DNA of 64,000 nt from Bacteroidetes bacterium 47-18 (GTDB lineage Bacteria; Bacteroidota; Bacteroidia; Chitinophagales; Chitinophagaceae). The notes under the pieces were generated by a model that was not told the origin of the DNA, ran no database searches, and worked only from the letters and a program-made list of their open reading frames with translations. Where the stretch lies: the NCBI GenBank assembly GCA_001897155.1, contig MKSF01000004.1, forward strand, positions 117,306-181,305, written 5' to 3'. Position numbers and translations under genes: made by a program. Shown here piece by piece: positions 8,910 through 16,365 of this stretch. How positions within the stretch are numbered: position 1 is the first letter of the stretch; each line of letters begins with the position of its first letter.

Positions 8910-9729
8910 CCTGATTTCCGAAGAGTGCAGTAAAAATATCACCAGGCGTTACAGCACTTCCTTTTCGCTGGGGATAAGATTCCTTGCAAGAGAATTCCGG
9001 GGTCCCGTTTATGCCATTTACGGCTTTGTCCGGCTGGCGGACGAGATCGTGGACTCTTTTGAAGGTTTTGAGCAGGAGGCCATGCTCCGGCAGCTGGAAA
9101 AGGATACGTACCGGTCCCTTGAAGACCGTATCAGCATCAACCCTGTCCTGAATGCCTTTCAGCGGGTGGTCCATAGGTATGATATAGACACGGAGCTGAT
9201 CGCTGCTTTCCTGGAAAGCATGGCTATGGACCTCCAAAAGCAGGTATATACCAGGTCGCTGTATGAAAAGTATATATACGGCAGCGCGGAGGTCGTAGGG
9301 CTGATGTGCCTTAGGGTATTCTGCCGCGGGGACGGCCAGTTGTATGAGAGGCTGAGACCCGCAGCGATGAAGCTGGGCGCCGCCTTCCAGAAGATCAATT
9401 TCCTGAGGGATATCAGGACGGATTATGAAGGCCTGGGGAGAATGTACTTTCCGGGAACGGATTTCGGTAATTTCTGCAATGCTCAAAAAAGCAATATTGA
9501 AGCGGACATCGCAGCGGATTTTGCGGCAGGCTATGAAGGCATCAGGCAATTGCCTGCTGACGCAAGGTTCGGCGTTTACCTGGCCTATGTATATTATAAG
9601 CGCCTGTTTAAAAAGATACAGGCCATACCCGGAGAACGGATACTGCAGGCAAGGGTCCGCATACCGGACTACCAGAAAATATATCTGCTGTTCAGCAGCC
9701 TTACGAAAAGCAAACTTAATCTGATCTGA
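8893..9729 (+). CDS. crtB: Phytoene synthase (CrtB family)
   Basis: 278 residues from the ATG at 8893, which overlaps the end of crtI by 17 bp; an upstream in-frame TTG at 8869 is less likely. The protein has the two aspartate-rich motifs of head-to-head prenyl synthases: D-E-I-V-D near residue 40 and D-I-R-T-D near residue 175 (within NFLRDIRTDYEGLGRMYFP), plus the N-terminal RRYSTSFSLG. The family condenses two geranylgeranyl diphosphates into phytoene using Mg2+. The overlap with crtI implies translational coupling. No geranylgeranyl diphosphate synthase is found in this window, so that enzyme must be encoded elsewhere. Confidence 0.94.
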   Translation: MKLLYDLISEECSKNITRRYSTSFSLGIRFLAREFRGPVYAIYGFVRLADEIVDSFEGFEQEAMLRQLEKDTYRSLEDRISINPVLNAFQRVVHRYDIDTELIAAFLESMAMDLQKQVYTRSLYEKYIYGSAEVVGLMCLRVFCRGDGQLYERLRPAAMKLGAAFQKINFLRDIRTDYEGLGRMYFPGTDFGNFCNAQKSNIEADIAADFAAGYEGIRQLPADARFGVYLAYVYYKRLFKKIQAIPGERILQARVRIPDYQKIYLLFSSLTKSKLNLI

Positions 9730-9731
9730 TC

Positions 9732-10241
9732 ATGAAAAGGTGGTTCTTATTATGCCTGGCTATAATGGCTTGCCTGTCCGCCCGGGCAGGCGGAACGGGG
9801 TCCCTGCAGGAGCTGTTCTTTAACGCGGGAACGGATGTCGGCATCCGGAAATTCTACCAGGCGGCGCAGGGTGCCGGTGATAGCCAGGCCCTGACCCGTG
9901 CGTACAAAGGCGCGGCAACGGCCATGTATGCAGGTGTGGCGTCTTCGGTAGCAGACAAGCTAAGCTATTTCAGAGCTGGCAGGAAGCTGCTGGAAAGCGC
10001 TGTGCAGCAAGACCCGGACCATGCGGAGATCAGGTTCCTGAGGCTGGCGGTACAGGTGAAGGCGCCCGGCATCCTGGGTTACAGCGGCGATATACGGGCA
10101 GATGCCGATCTTATTATCCGGGCCCTGGAGCAGGGCAGGGTATCGTCCGGGACCGCTTTCTGGGAGCAGGCAATATCGTTTATGTTGGGTAGTGGCGGGC
10201 TTACGGCTGCGCAAAAGCAGCGTTTACAAAAAATGCAATGA
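9732..10241 (+). CDS. Conserved secreted protein of unknown function in the carotenoid operon
   Basis: 169 residues with a clear signal peptide (MKRWFLLCLAIMACLSARAG). The mature part is almost entirely helical: a segment ALTRAYKGAATAMYAG, then KLSYFRAGRKLLESAVQQDPDHAEIRFLRLAVQVKAPGILGYSGDIRADADLI. This pattern (full-length alpha-helical, with DPDHAEIRFLRL...PGILGY) resembles a small Bacteroidota family of conserved hypothetical proteins, and part of it looks like a TPR unit. It lies 2 bp after crtB and 3 bp before idi, so it is co-transcribed with pigment genes. It lacks catalytic-looking motifs. A role in pigment handling in the periplasm or envelope is possible but is only inferred from position. 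Confidence 0.8.
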   Translation: MKRWFLLCLAIMACLSARAGGTGSLQELFFNAGTDVGIRKFYQAAQGAGDSQALTRAYKGAATAMYAGVASSVADKLSYFRAGRKLLESAVQQDPDHAEIRFLRLAVQVKAPGILGYSGDIRADADLIIRALEQGRVSSGTAFWEQAISFMLGSGGLTAAQKQRLQKMQ

Positions 10242-10244
10242 ATA

Positions 10245-10775
10245 ATGATGCAGTATGTGATTACAGTCGATACTTCGGACAGGGAAACCGGTATCATGGA
10301 AAAGATAAAAGCGCATGAGCTGGGTGTCCTGCACCGTGCGTTCTCCGTTTTTATCTTTAACAGCAGGAACCAGATGCTCCTGCAGCAGCGGGCGCACGAA
10401 AAGTACCATGGCGGCGGGTTATGGACCAATACCTGCTGCTCTCATCCGCTGCCCGGTGAGAATGTGCAGCAGGGAGCAGACCGTCGACTGGCGGAGGAGA
10501 TGGGTATGGCCTGCAGGCTGCGGCCGGAATTTTCCTTTATCTATAAAGCCAGGGTAGAGAACGGGCTGACGGAGCATGAGCTGGATCATGTATTTATCGG
10601 CTATAGCGACCAGGACCCGGTGCCTGATGCGGCAGAGGTCAGGGACTGGAAATGGGTGGATATGGAATGGCTGCTGGAGGATGTCAGTCAGCGCCCGGAG
10701 CTCTATACGGTCTGGTTTAAGATAATGCTGCCCCGACTTTTGCCGGTAGCCGGTATACAGGTACTGGATGCGTGA
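10245..10775 (+). CDS. idi: Isopentenyl-diphosphate delta-isomerase, type 1
   Basis: 176 residues; ATG at 10245 is followed directly by a second ATG at 10248. The protein is a Nudix-fold isomerase: TNTCCSHP with the catalytic Cys (residue 64/65), a degenerate Nudix helix GADRRLAEEMGM, and NGLTEHELDHVF with the catalytic Glu (about 110-112). It interconverts IPP and DMAPP, balancing the C5 units for geranylgeranyl diphosphate synthesis. In an organism using the MEP pathway (dxr is at 42682-43851) this enzyme is not strictly essential but raises carotenoid flux. The last codons overlap the possible GTG start of crtZ. Confidence 0.94.
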   Translation: MMQYVITVDTSDRETGIMEKIKAHELGVLHRAFSVFIFNSRNQMLLQQRAHEKYHGGGLWTNTCCSHPLPGENVQQGADRRLAEEMGMACRLRPEFSFIYKARVENGLTEHELDHVFIGYSDQDPVPDAAEVRDWKWVDMEWLLEDVSQRPELYTVWFKIMLPRLLPVAGIQVLDA

Positions 10776-10792
10776 ATTTTATAAATATTAAA

Positions 10793-11281
10793 ATGTTACA
10801 GGATATGATCGCGCTTTATTTATTGCTGACCCTGGGGGTCTTTGTGGTGATGGAAGGCATTACCTGGCTGACCCATAAATATGTCATGCATGGATTCATG
10901 TGGTACTTTCACCGAGACCACCATGACCCCGCACATAAAATGCTGGAGAAGAATGATCTTTTCTTCCTGATATTTGCTACGCCCAGCTTTTTACTGATGC
11001 TGTCCGGTGCCGGCGCCGGGTTTGACTGGCGTTTTTTTACCGGTTTGGGGATCATGCTGTACGGCATAGCCTATTTCCTGGTGCATGACGTCCTGATCCA
11101 CCAGCGTTTCAGTTGGTTCAGAAGAACGGATAATATTTACTTCCGTGCGCTCAGGAAGGCGCACAAGGTACATCATAAGCATCTGGGTAAAGAGGAAGGA
11201 GAATGCTTCGGGATGCTGTTCGTGCCCCTGCGTTATTTCCGGGAAGCTATCGTCTATAAAAAGAATCTTCACAAGAAATAA
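10793..11281 (+). CDS. crtZ: Beta-carotene 3-hydroxylase (fatty-acid hydroxylase superfamily)
   Basis: 162 residues from the ATG at 10793; a GTG at 10772 overlapping the idi stop codon is an alternative that adds seven residues. The sequence shows the histidine clusters of the di-iron membrane hydroxylases: HKYVMH, HRDHH, HDVLIHQR and HKVHHKH, between hydrophobic membrane segments. CrtZ adds hydroxyl groups to the beta rings of beta-carotene, giving cryptoxanthin and zeaxanthin. The stop codon overlaps the ATG of the next gene (TAATG), implying coupling with the lycopene cyclase. All expected iron ligands appear present. Confidence 0.92.
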   Translation: MLQDMIALYLLLTLGVFVVMEGITWLTHKYVMHGFMWYFHRDHHDPAHKMLEKNDLFFLIFATPSFLLMLSGAGAGFDWRFFTGLGIMLYGIAYFLVHDVLIHQRFSWFRRTDNIYFRALRKAHKVHHKHLGKEEGECFGMLFVPLRYFREAIVYKKNLHKK

Positions 11282-12012
11282 TGAATATCAGTACACATTA
11301 TTATTATATTATCGTCAATATAGGATGCTTTATCGTGCCGTTCCTTTTCAGCTTTCATCCCAGGCTGAGGTTTTACAGGCACTGGAAGGCCTTTGGGGCG
11401 GGCACGATGGTCATGGCCGCCGTCTTTATCCCATGGGACATGTATTATACTGCAAAAGGCATCTGGGGATTCAATGATAAATATATATCAGGTAGCTATA
11501 TAGGCAACCTGCCGCTGGAGGAATGCCTGTTTTTCTTTTGCATACCTTACGCCTGCATCTATACCTATCATTGCTTTTCCATATTCCTGGAAACAAGGAA
11601 GATACCCCGTTTTTTTTATTATCTGGGATGGGGGCTGGCCGCCTTATGCATCGTTACCGCAGCCATATACCATAATCGTGCTTATACCCTGGTGACGCAC
11701 CTGTTATGCGCCGTGCTCCTGCTGCTGCACCTTTGTGTATTCAAAAGCGCTTATCTCGGGAAGTTCCTGCTGGTATTCATGGTGCTGCTGGTACCTTTTC
11801 TTACTTCCAACGGCGTGCTGACAGGGACAACATTCTGGCAATATCCCTTTATTAACCTGGACCCTGATGCCATCGCTGAGCCTATTGTATGGTATGATAA
11901 TGCGCATAACCTGGGCGTCCGCATATGGACCATGCCGGTAGACGACCTGTCTTACGGGCTTACAATGCTGCTGCTGACGGTTACCGTTTACGAAAGGATG
12001 CTGAGGAAATAG
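11281..12012 (+). CDS. Lycopene beta-cyclase, fused CrtYc-CrtYd type
   Basis: 243 residues, hydrophobic throughout with about six to seven membrane segments. The first half has the heterodimer-type lycopene cyclase signature: IPWDMYYTAKGIWGF, then NLPLEECLFFFCIPYACIYT. The second half repeats the arrangement (WYDNAHNLGVRIWTMPVDDLSYGLTML). Thus the two subunits known as CrtYc and CrtYd in actinobacteria are fused here into a single polypeptide, as in many Bacteroidota. The enzyme closes the rings of lycopene to beta-carotene. It is the last gene of the operon; no strong terminator hairpin follows before the convergent gene at 12031. Confidence 0.9.
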   Translation: MNISTHYYYIIVNIGCFIVPFLFSFHPRLRFYRHWKAFGAGTMVMAAVFIPWDMYYTAKGIWGFNDKYISGSYIGNLPLEECLFFFCIPYACIYTYHCFSIFLETRKIPRFFYYLGWGLAALCIVTAAIYHNRAYTLVTHLLCAVLLLLHLCVFKSAYLGKFLLVFMVLLVPFLTSNGVLTGTTFWQYPFINLDPDAIAEPIVWYDNAHNLGVRIWTMPVDDLSYGLTMLLLTVTVYERMLRK

Positions 12013-12030
12013 CAGGGTACCTGGCGCCGG

Positions 12031-12393
12031 CTATTGCGGCTGGAAAAATATAAGGGTATTCCCGAAAGTATCCTTTACCGCAATTTCAAGCTGTCCCCAG
12101 GGTTGCTCCTTAATGCCGGGCCTGGCATATTTATAATGTTTGCCTGATAATTGCCGGTGCAGCTGGTGGATGTCATCAGTGCCGATCCTCACGGTGCTGC
12201 CTGGTGTGCCGTCGCCGTGATGTTCTGACAGGTGCAGGACACAATGATTGCTGGATATCTGAAGGTATACCGGGAAGTGCGCTTCAAAACGATGTTCCCA
12301 GTCTATGGAGAATCCCAGATAATCCACATAGAAAGCCGCGGCTTTCTCTTTATCGAATATCCGGAGGACGGGTACAGGCTGGTGTAATTGCAT
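12031..12393 (-). CDS. Glyoxalase/bleomycin-resistance superfamily protein
   Basis: 120 residues. Pattern typical of the vicinal-oxygen-chelate fold: VPVLRIFDKEKAAAFYVDYLGFSIDWEHRF at the N-terminus and GQLEIAVKDTFGNTLIFFQP at the C-terminus (ending in the usual D-P-x-G-N-x-L-x-F-x-like motif). Members bind antibiotics such as bleomycin or catalyse metal-dependent reactions on small molecules; the substrate here cannot be told. It is downstream of and on the same strand as the heme A synthase gene, 3 bp apart, so they are probably co-transcribed. It converges on the carotenoid operon. Confidence 0.85.
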   Translation of the reverse strand: MQLHQPVPVLRIFDKEKAAAFYVDYLGFSIDWEHRFEAHFPVYLQISSNHCVLHLSEHHGDGTPGSTVRIGTDDIHQLHRQLSGKHYKYARPGIKEQPWGQLEIAVKDTFGNTLIFFQPQ

Positions 12394-12396
12394 AGG

Positions 12397-13461
12397 TCAG
12401 GCATTGGGCGTTTTACGGCTTACCAGGTATAGCTGGGGTACTACGGACATCAGTATGCCGATGGCTACCAGCTGGTGCAGCAGCGCAATGATCTCGTATC
12501 TTCCGAAATGTCCCAGTACTATGTGCGGGGCGTTCAGGACGGCCAGCACACCCAGGGTTATCTGGAGCGCTATGAAGAGCAGCGGATAATTCAGCGTGGC
12601 CCGTAACGAGGTGTTGGCGGTATCGCGGGCCAGCCGCTTCAGCCCGGCATACAGCAATATGGCTGCGATGCCTATGGTATAAGCAATGGTACGGTGTATG
12701 AAATGCACGTTGATGGTGCCGGAGCTCCAGCTTTGATCGGTCAGGGAAGCCGGGATATAGCTGCCGTTGATGTCCGGCCAGGTAGGTGCGGCGGGAGCCG
12801 CCTTCAGCCCGGCCATGAACGCGCCATAGATGAACTGTACGGTAATAAGTCCTAAAAAGACCAGCAGGGCGGTGCTGTACCGGCGTGAGGGGCTGAATTG
12901 CAGGCTGACCGACCTGATCTGCAGCACAAACCACACCTCATATGCCAGCAGCAGCAGCGCGGCTACAAAATGTATGGCCAGGCGGATATGGTTGACATAC
13001 AGGTCGTTCTCATTCAGCCCGGACTGTACCATGATCCATCCAAGCGCGGCCTGCAGCAGTCCCAGGACAAATAAGACGACCAGAGAGGTGGTCATATTCC
13101 CGGTGAAATATTTTTTGCGCCAGAAATAGAGGAAAGGCACCAGGAATACGATGCCGATGAGCCTTCCCCAGAGCCGGTGGAACCATTCCCAGAAAAAGAT
13201 GAACTTAAAATCGCCCAGTGTGAAATGATTGTTCAGGTACTTGTACTGGCCTATCTCCTGGTAAGCATTGAAAGCCTTTTCCCATTCCTGCTCGTTCAGC
13301 GGCGGCAGCGCACCCATGATCGGCTTCCATTCCGTTATGGACAGCCCGGAGCCGGTAAGCCGGGTAATGCCGCCCAGCAGGATCTGGACAATGGTCATAA
13401 AGATACCGATATACAGCCAGGTAAGTAAAGCTTTGCGTTGAGAAGAAGTCAGTGTGTACAT
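12397..13461 (-). CDS. ctaA: Heme A synthase (COX15/CtaA family)
   Basis: 354 residues with eight predicted membrane helices. N-terminal LGGITRLTGSGLSITEWKP is the COX15 signature; conserved histidines appear in EWFHRLWGR, in NHIRLAIHF, in HFIHRTIAY and in LLHQLVAIG, the four heme-ligand positions of the two half-domains. The enzyme oxidises heme O to heme A for cytochrome aa3-type oxidases in the inner membrane. Length and the two-domain arrangement fit the longer alphaproteobacterial/mitochondrial COX15 branch. It is followed 3 bp later by a glyoxalase-like gene. A minus-strand TAACTTTG box at 13500-13507 lies about 40 bp before its start. Confidence 0.93.
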   Translation of the reverse strand: MYTLTSSQRKALLTWLYIGIFMTIVQILLGGITRLTGSGLSITEWKPIMGALPPLNEQEWEKAFNAYQEIGQYKYLNNHFTLGDFKFIFFWEWFHRLWGRLIGIVFLVPFLYFWRKKYFTGNMTTSLVVLFVLGLLQAALGWIMVQSGLNENDLYVNHIRLAIHFVAALLLLAYEVWFVLQIRSVSLQFSPSRRYSTALLVFLGLITVQFIYGAFMAGLKAAPAAPTWPDINGSYIPASLTDQSWSSGTINVHFIHRTIAYTIGIAAILLYAGLKRLARDTANTSLRATLNYPLLFIALQITLGVLAVLNAPHIVLGHFGRYEIIALLHQLVAIGILMSVVPQLYLVSRKTPNA

Positions 13462-13499
13462 TGCTTATCAGGAAAAGAGGTATGTATGTTGAATAACTG

Positions 13500-13507
13500 C
13501 AAAGTTA
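13500..13507 (-). promoter_or_regulatory. Candidate -7 box for ctaA
   Basis: On the minus strand this reads TAACTTTG, a perfect match to TAnnTTTG, 39 bp before the ctaA start codon. No convincing -33 element was seen. Confidence 0.4.
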
Positions 13508-13539
13508 CATCAAGAAAAGAATGTTATGGTATAATTTAT

Positions 13540-13547
13540 TAGCTTTG
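13540..13547 (+). promoter_or_regulatory. Candidate -7 box for gldB
   Basis: TAGCTTTG matches TAnnTTTG 36 bp before the gldB ATG. It forms the plus-strand half of a compact divergent promoter region with the box at 13500-13507. Confidence 0.4.
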
Positions 13548-13583
13548 CAGCCGGATAATTTTTAATATTAAAACCAGGCAGGA

Positions 13584-14591
13584 ATGAAAAAATTAATAGC
13601 AGCTTTTATGCTCTCATTACCTTTGTGGACAGGCTGCAGGAACAGCGGACCGGATATCTCAAAGGTACAGGTGGAAGTAACTGCCTATGATTTTTACAAG
13701 GATTTTTCCCGCCTGGATACCGCGCACCTGGAAGCCGGGCTCGAGACCCTGCGTGCCAAATACCCGCAATACCTGCCCTTTTACCTGGACACGCTGGCGG
13801 CAGGTACCGTCTCCCTGGCGGATTCCTCCACCAATGCTGAAGGTATAAAGACCTTTCTGACGCACAAGGATTATAAGCACCTGCTGGATACGGTCAACCA
13901 GGCTTTTCCCTCCACGGACGATATTACAGAGAGCCTAACCACCACCTTCCGGTATATAAAATACTACGATACGGGCATAGCGCTGCCTGATAAAATATAC
14001 TATGCCGTTTCGGGCTTAAGCAATATGGTGGGATTGGGCAGTAATAATACGCTGACTATCTGCCTGGATTACTTCCTCGGTGAAAACTTTAATCCCTATT
14101 ACCAGATCAATATTCCCGAATATGTTATTCCCCGCTTTAAGAAAGCATACGCGCCGGTAATGGCCGCCCAGGTGCTGTACCAGGATGCCTACCCCTTTGA
14201 GCCTCATGATAAGGACCTGCTGACCATGATGATCGAGCAGGGCAAAATGCAGTACTTTCTCGGCCTTGTGACACCACAGGTGCAGGAGCATATGCGTTTC
14301 GGCTTTACACAGCAGCAACTGGAATGGTGCAGGGCGCATGAAAGAGATATCTATAACTTCTTTACATCCAATGATTTTCTATTCAGCAAAAATATGCAGC
14401 AGGTGATGCGTTTTGTCAGTGACGGTCCTTTTACCATGGGTATGCCGCAGGAAAGTCCCGGTAATATCGGGTCTTTTACCGGTTACCGGATCGTGCAGCA
14501 ATATGTAAAGGAAACGGGTGCCGACTGGTATGCGCTCGTCAGTGAAACAGACGCGCAGAAAATACTTAAATTATCAAAATACAGGCCTTAA
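13584..14591 (+). CDS. gldB: Gliding motility lipoprotein GldB
   Basis: 335 residues. The N-terminus is a lipoprotein signal ending in a lipobox-like TGC at about residue 18. The sequence follows the GldB pattern: FYKDFSRLDTAHLEAGLETLRAKYPQYLPFYLD near the start, a central RFKKAYAPVMAAQVLYQDAYPF and a C-terminal GNIGSFTGYRIVQQYVKE. GldB is needed for gliding in Flavobacterium johnsoniae and is retained in many Bacteroidota; its biochemical role is not settled. The next gene encodes a DUF3078 outer-membrane protein in the same direction after 77 bp, without gldC in between. Confidence 0.88.
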   Translation: MKKLIAAFMLSLPLWTGCRNSGPDISKVQVEVTAYDFYKDFSRLDTAHLEAGLETLRAKYPQYLPFYLDTLAAGTVSLADSSTNAEGIKTFLTHKDYKHLLDTVNQAFPSTDDITESLTTTFRYIKYYDTGIALPDKIYYAVSGLSNMVGLGSNNTLTICLDYFLGENFNPYYQINIPEYVIPRFKKAYAPVMAAQVLYQDAYPFEPHDKDLLTMMIEQGKMQYFLGLVTPQVQEHMRFGFTQQQLEWCRAHERDIYNFFTSNDFLFSKNMQQVMRFVSDGPFTMGMPQESPGNIGSFTGYRIVQQYVKETGADWYALVSETDAQKILKLSKYRP

Positions 14592-14668
14592 CAACTCCGG
14601 AAGCTCGTTAGGTACAGTATTTGCTGGGTGTGTTATCATACTTTATAACCTATAACCTCAAACATAAA

Positions 14669-15697
14669 ATGAAAAGAATCTTTACGACTTTGCTGTTATT
14701 ATCCGTATGGGGCGCTGCCTTTGCCCAGAAGGAAGTAAAGGAATATGAAAAGCTTTTGAATAAAAAAGTGATCGCCAGCACCAATATTGATACGGTTGCC
14801 TGGCTGTATGACGGCAACTTTCACCTGGGTATCAACCAGGCGCTGCTGCACAACTGGCAGGCAGGGGGCGAGTTGGCCTCTTTTACTGCCAGCAGCCTGT
14901 TCTACGGAACGCTGACCAGGTATAACGGCCGGCATTTGTGGACCAACAACCTGGACATGGCTTACGGGCTGCTGTATACTTTCTCCAATGACTTCGTCCC
15001 GAGGAAGATAGATGACCGTATAGACCTGACCTCCAAATACGGGTACCGCCTGACGGACAGCGGCAACCTGTTCTTCACTACATTGTTCAATGCCAGGACG
15101 CAGTTTACAAAAGCGTATAATTACGATCTGACCGGCTGGGATACGTTCAGCACTTCCAGGTTCCTGTCCCCGCTGTATGCTACGCTTGCCCCGGGTATTG
15201 AATACCGGAGAGGCGAGGAGATCAGCATATTCTTCTCTCCACTGGCTTCCCGTCTTACCTATGTGGATAAATATTATACTACCAAATTGCCGGAAGGAGC
15301 GTTCGGGGTGGCCTTTGACAAGACCATACGCTTTGAGCTGGGCGCCTACCTGACAGCGAGATATAAGAAGCAGATTACAGAGAACATCGCTTACCAGACC
15401 AGGCTGGACCTGTACAGCAATTACCTGGCTAAGGACCAGGAGCTGAATGGTATTGTGGTAAAAGAGGATAATCCCGGCAATATAGATGTGATGTGGGATA
15501 ACCAGCTTTCATTCAAATTCTACAAATACTTCAGCTTTAATATCGGCGTACTGGCTATCTATGACAATGACGTGCCATATTACAGGTTTGTGGACGATGG
15601 CACCGGTAATATGATAGAGAAAAGGGAGCCTGTTAAAGGATTGGGCTGGTGGCAGATCAAGCAGATGATGTCCCTCGGTTTCAACTATAAATTTTAA
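14669..15697 (+). CDS. DUF3078 outer-membrane beta-barrel protein
   Basis: 342 residues from the ATG at 14669 (an upstream in-frame start at 14621 is less likely since the signal peptide MKRIFTTLLLLSVWGAAFAQ begins at 14669). The mature protein is rich in alternating beta-strand patterns with aromatic girdle residues: HNWQAGGELASF, RYNGRHLWTNNLDMAYGLLYTFSN, and a C-terminal strand ending in Phe (MSLGFNYKF), as expected for an outer-membrane barrel. This is the DUF3078 family, common in Bacteroidota, without known function. A strong terminator follows at 15750. Confidence 0.85.
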   Translation: MKRIFTTLLLLSVWGAAFAQKEVKEYEKLLNKKVIASTNIDTVAWLYDGNFHLGINQALLHNWQAGGELASFTASSLFYGTLTRYNGRHLWTNNLDMAYGLLYTFSNDFVPRKIDDRIDLTSKYGYRLTDSGNLFFTTLFNARTQFTKAYNYDLTGWDTFSTSRFLSPLYATLAPGIEYRRGEEISIFFSPLASRLTYVDKYYTTKLPEGAFGVAFDKTIRFELGAYLTARYKKQITENIAYQTRLDLYSNYLAKDQELNGIVVKEDNPGNIDVMWDNQLSFKFYKYFSFNIGVLAIYDNDVPYYRFVDDGTGNMIEKREPVKGLGWWQIKQMMSLGFNYKF

Positions 15698-15749
15698 TTG
15701 CTTTCCCGTAAGCGTATTTGAAAAGCAGCTAGCTGTTATGTTCGACAGT

Positions 15750-15794
15750 AACAAATAAGCATTGATGTAAGACATCAATGCTTATTTGTTTTAT
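15750..15794 (+). terminator. Rho-independent terminator after the DUF3078 gene
   Basis: A perfect 19-bp stem (15750-15768 with 15772-15790) and a 3-nt loop, followed by TTT. It is the strongest simple hairpin in this part of the window. Confidence 0.8.
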
Positions 15795-15824
15795 GCTCAG
15801 GTGCTATCTAAAAAATCTCTTTGA

Positions 15825-15870
15825 TTGTCATATTGAGATGGCCTTGTCACATTGAGCCTGTCGAAATGTG
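15825..15870 (+). repeat. Dispersed repeat, family 2 (TGTCACATTGAGC...TCGAAATGTG), single copy
   Basis: Contains a degenerate TGTCATATTGAG followed by TGTCACATTGAGCCTGTCGA, the same double arrangement seen in each unit of the 30392-30975 array and at 16191-16234. Confidence 0.65.
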
Positions 15871-15959
15871 TGATCTGATAAATAAACACCGCCGTTAATA
15901 TTCCGATTGGGCTCCATATGACATTTTATTGCCTATGTGCTTATAACAAAGACCCTCTT

Positions 15960-16130
15960 CGTACAAATATGCTTTGCTGAGAAGTGTCCTCTCTGTGCAT
16001 AGAAGACCGCTTTTGCTGTAAAGGTAGTAGTATTGGTCATTCCGAACGGATGTGAGGAATCTCTTATAATATTTGTAGCATCTTATAGTGTATGCTCCTC
16101 CTTGCTATATGATATAAATAGCCAGTATAA
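15960..16130 (+). repeat. Dispersed intergenic repeat, family 1, copy B
   Basis: Same ordered blocks as copy A at 7075-7230, with TCATTCCGAACGGATGTGAG and CTCTTATAAT. It lies in the 668-bp gap between the DUF3078 gene and the Opp-type permease gene, where no gene is credible. Confidence 0.7.
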
Positions 16131-16133
16131 ATC

Positions 16134-16166
16134 TTGCTCCTTTGCTGGCGTTCTTCACCAACAAAC
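16134..16166 (+). repeat. Short hairpin repeat, family 3
   Basis: A 33-bp unit (TTGCTCCTTTGCTGGCGTTC then TTCACCAACAAAC) that folds on itself through TTTG-CTGG / CC-AACAAA. A near copy lies at 16311-16343, and looser ones at 38423-38459 and 38535-38563. Confidence 0.55.
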
Positions 16167-16190
16167 TGGATATTGAAAAGCCTCTTTTGT

Positions 16191-16234
16191 TTTCACATTG
16201 AGCCGCCTTGTCACATTGAGCTTGTCGAAATGTG
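16191..16234 (+). repeat. Dispersed repeat, family 2, single copy
   Basis: TTCACATTGAGC followed by TGTCACATTGAGCTTGTCGA, the same double motif as at 15825-15870 and in the array at 30392-30975. Confidence 0.65.
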
Positions 16235-16310
16235 AGAGTTATATCAATAAACCGTCCTGTCATTGTTATTTTCTTATAGCGTCTATCTGCTTGCAGGAAA
16301 TCCCTTCTAG

Positions 16311-16343
16311 TTGCTTCTTTGCCGGTGTTCTTCACCAGCAAAC
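16311..16343 (+). repeat. Short hairpin repeat, family 3, second copy
   Basis: Matches 16134-16166 at about 28 of 33 positions; its arms GTTTGCTGGTG-like and CACCAGCAAAC pair. It lies just past the end of the convergent permease gene. Confidence 0.55.
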
Positions 16344-16365
16344 AAAGGTCCCATGAACAACCTGG

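Noticed and set aside
16105..16341. Minus-strand frame of 78 codons
   Set aside because: Made of dispersed repeats of families 1, 2 and 3.
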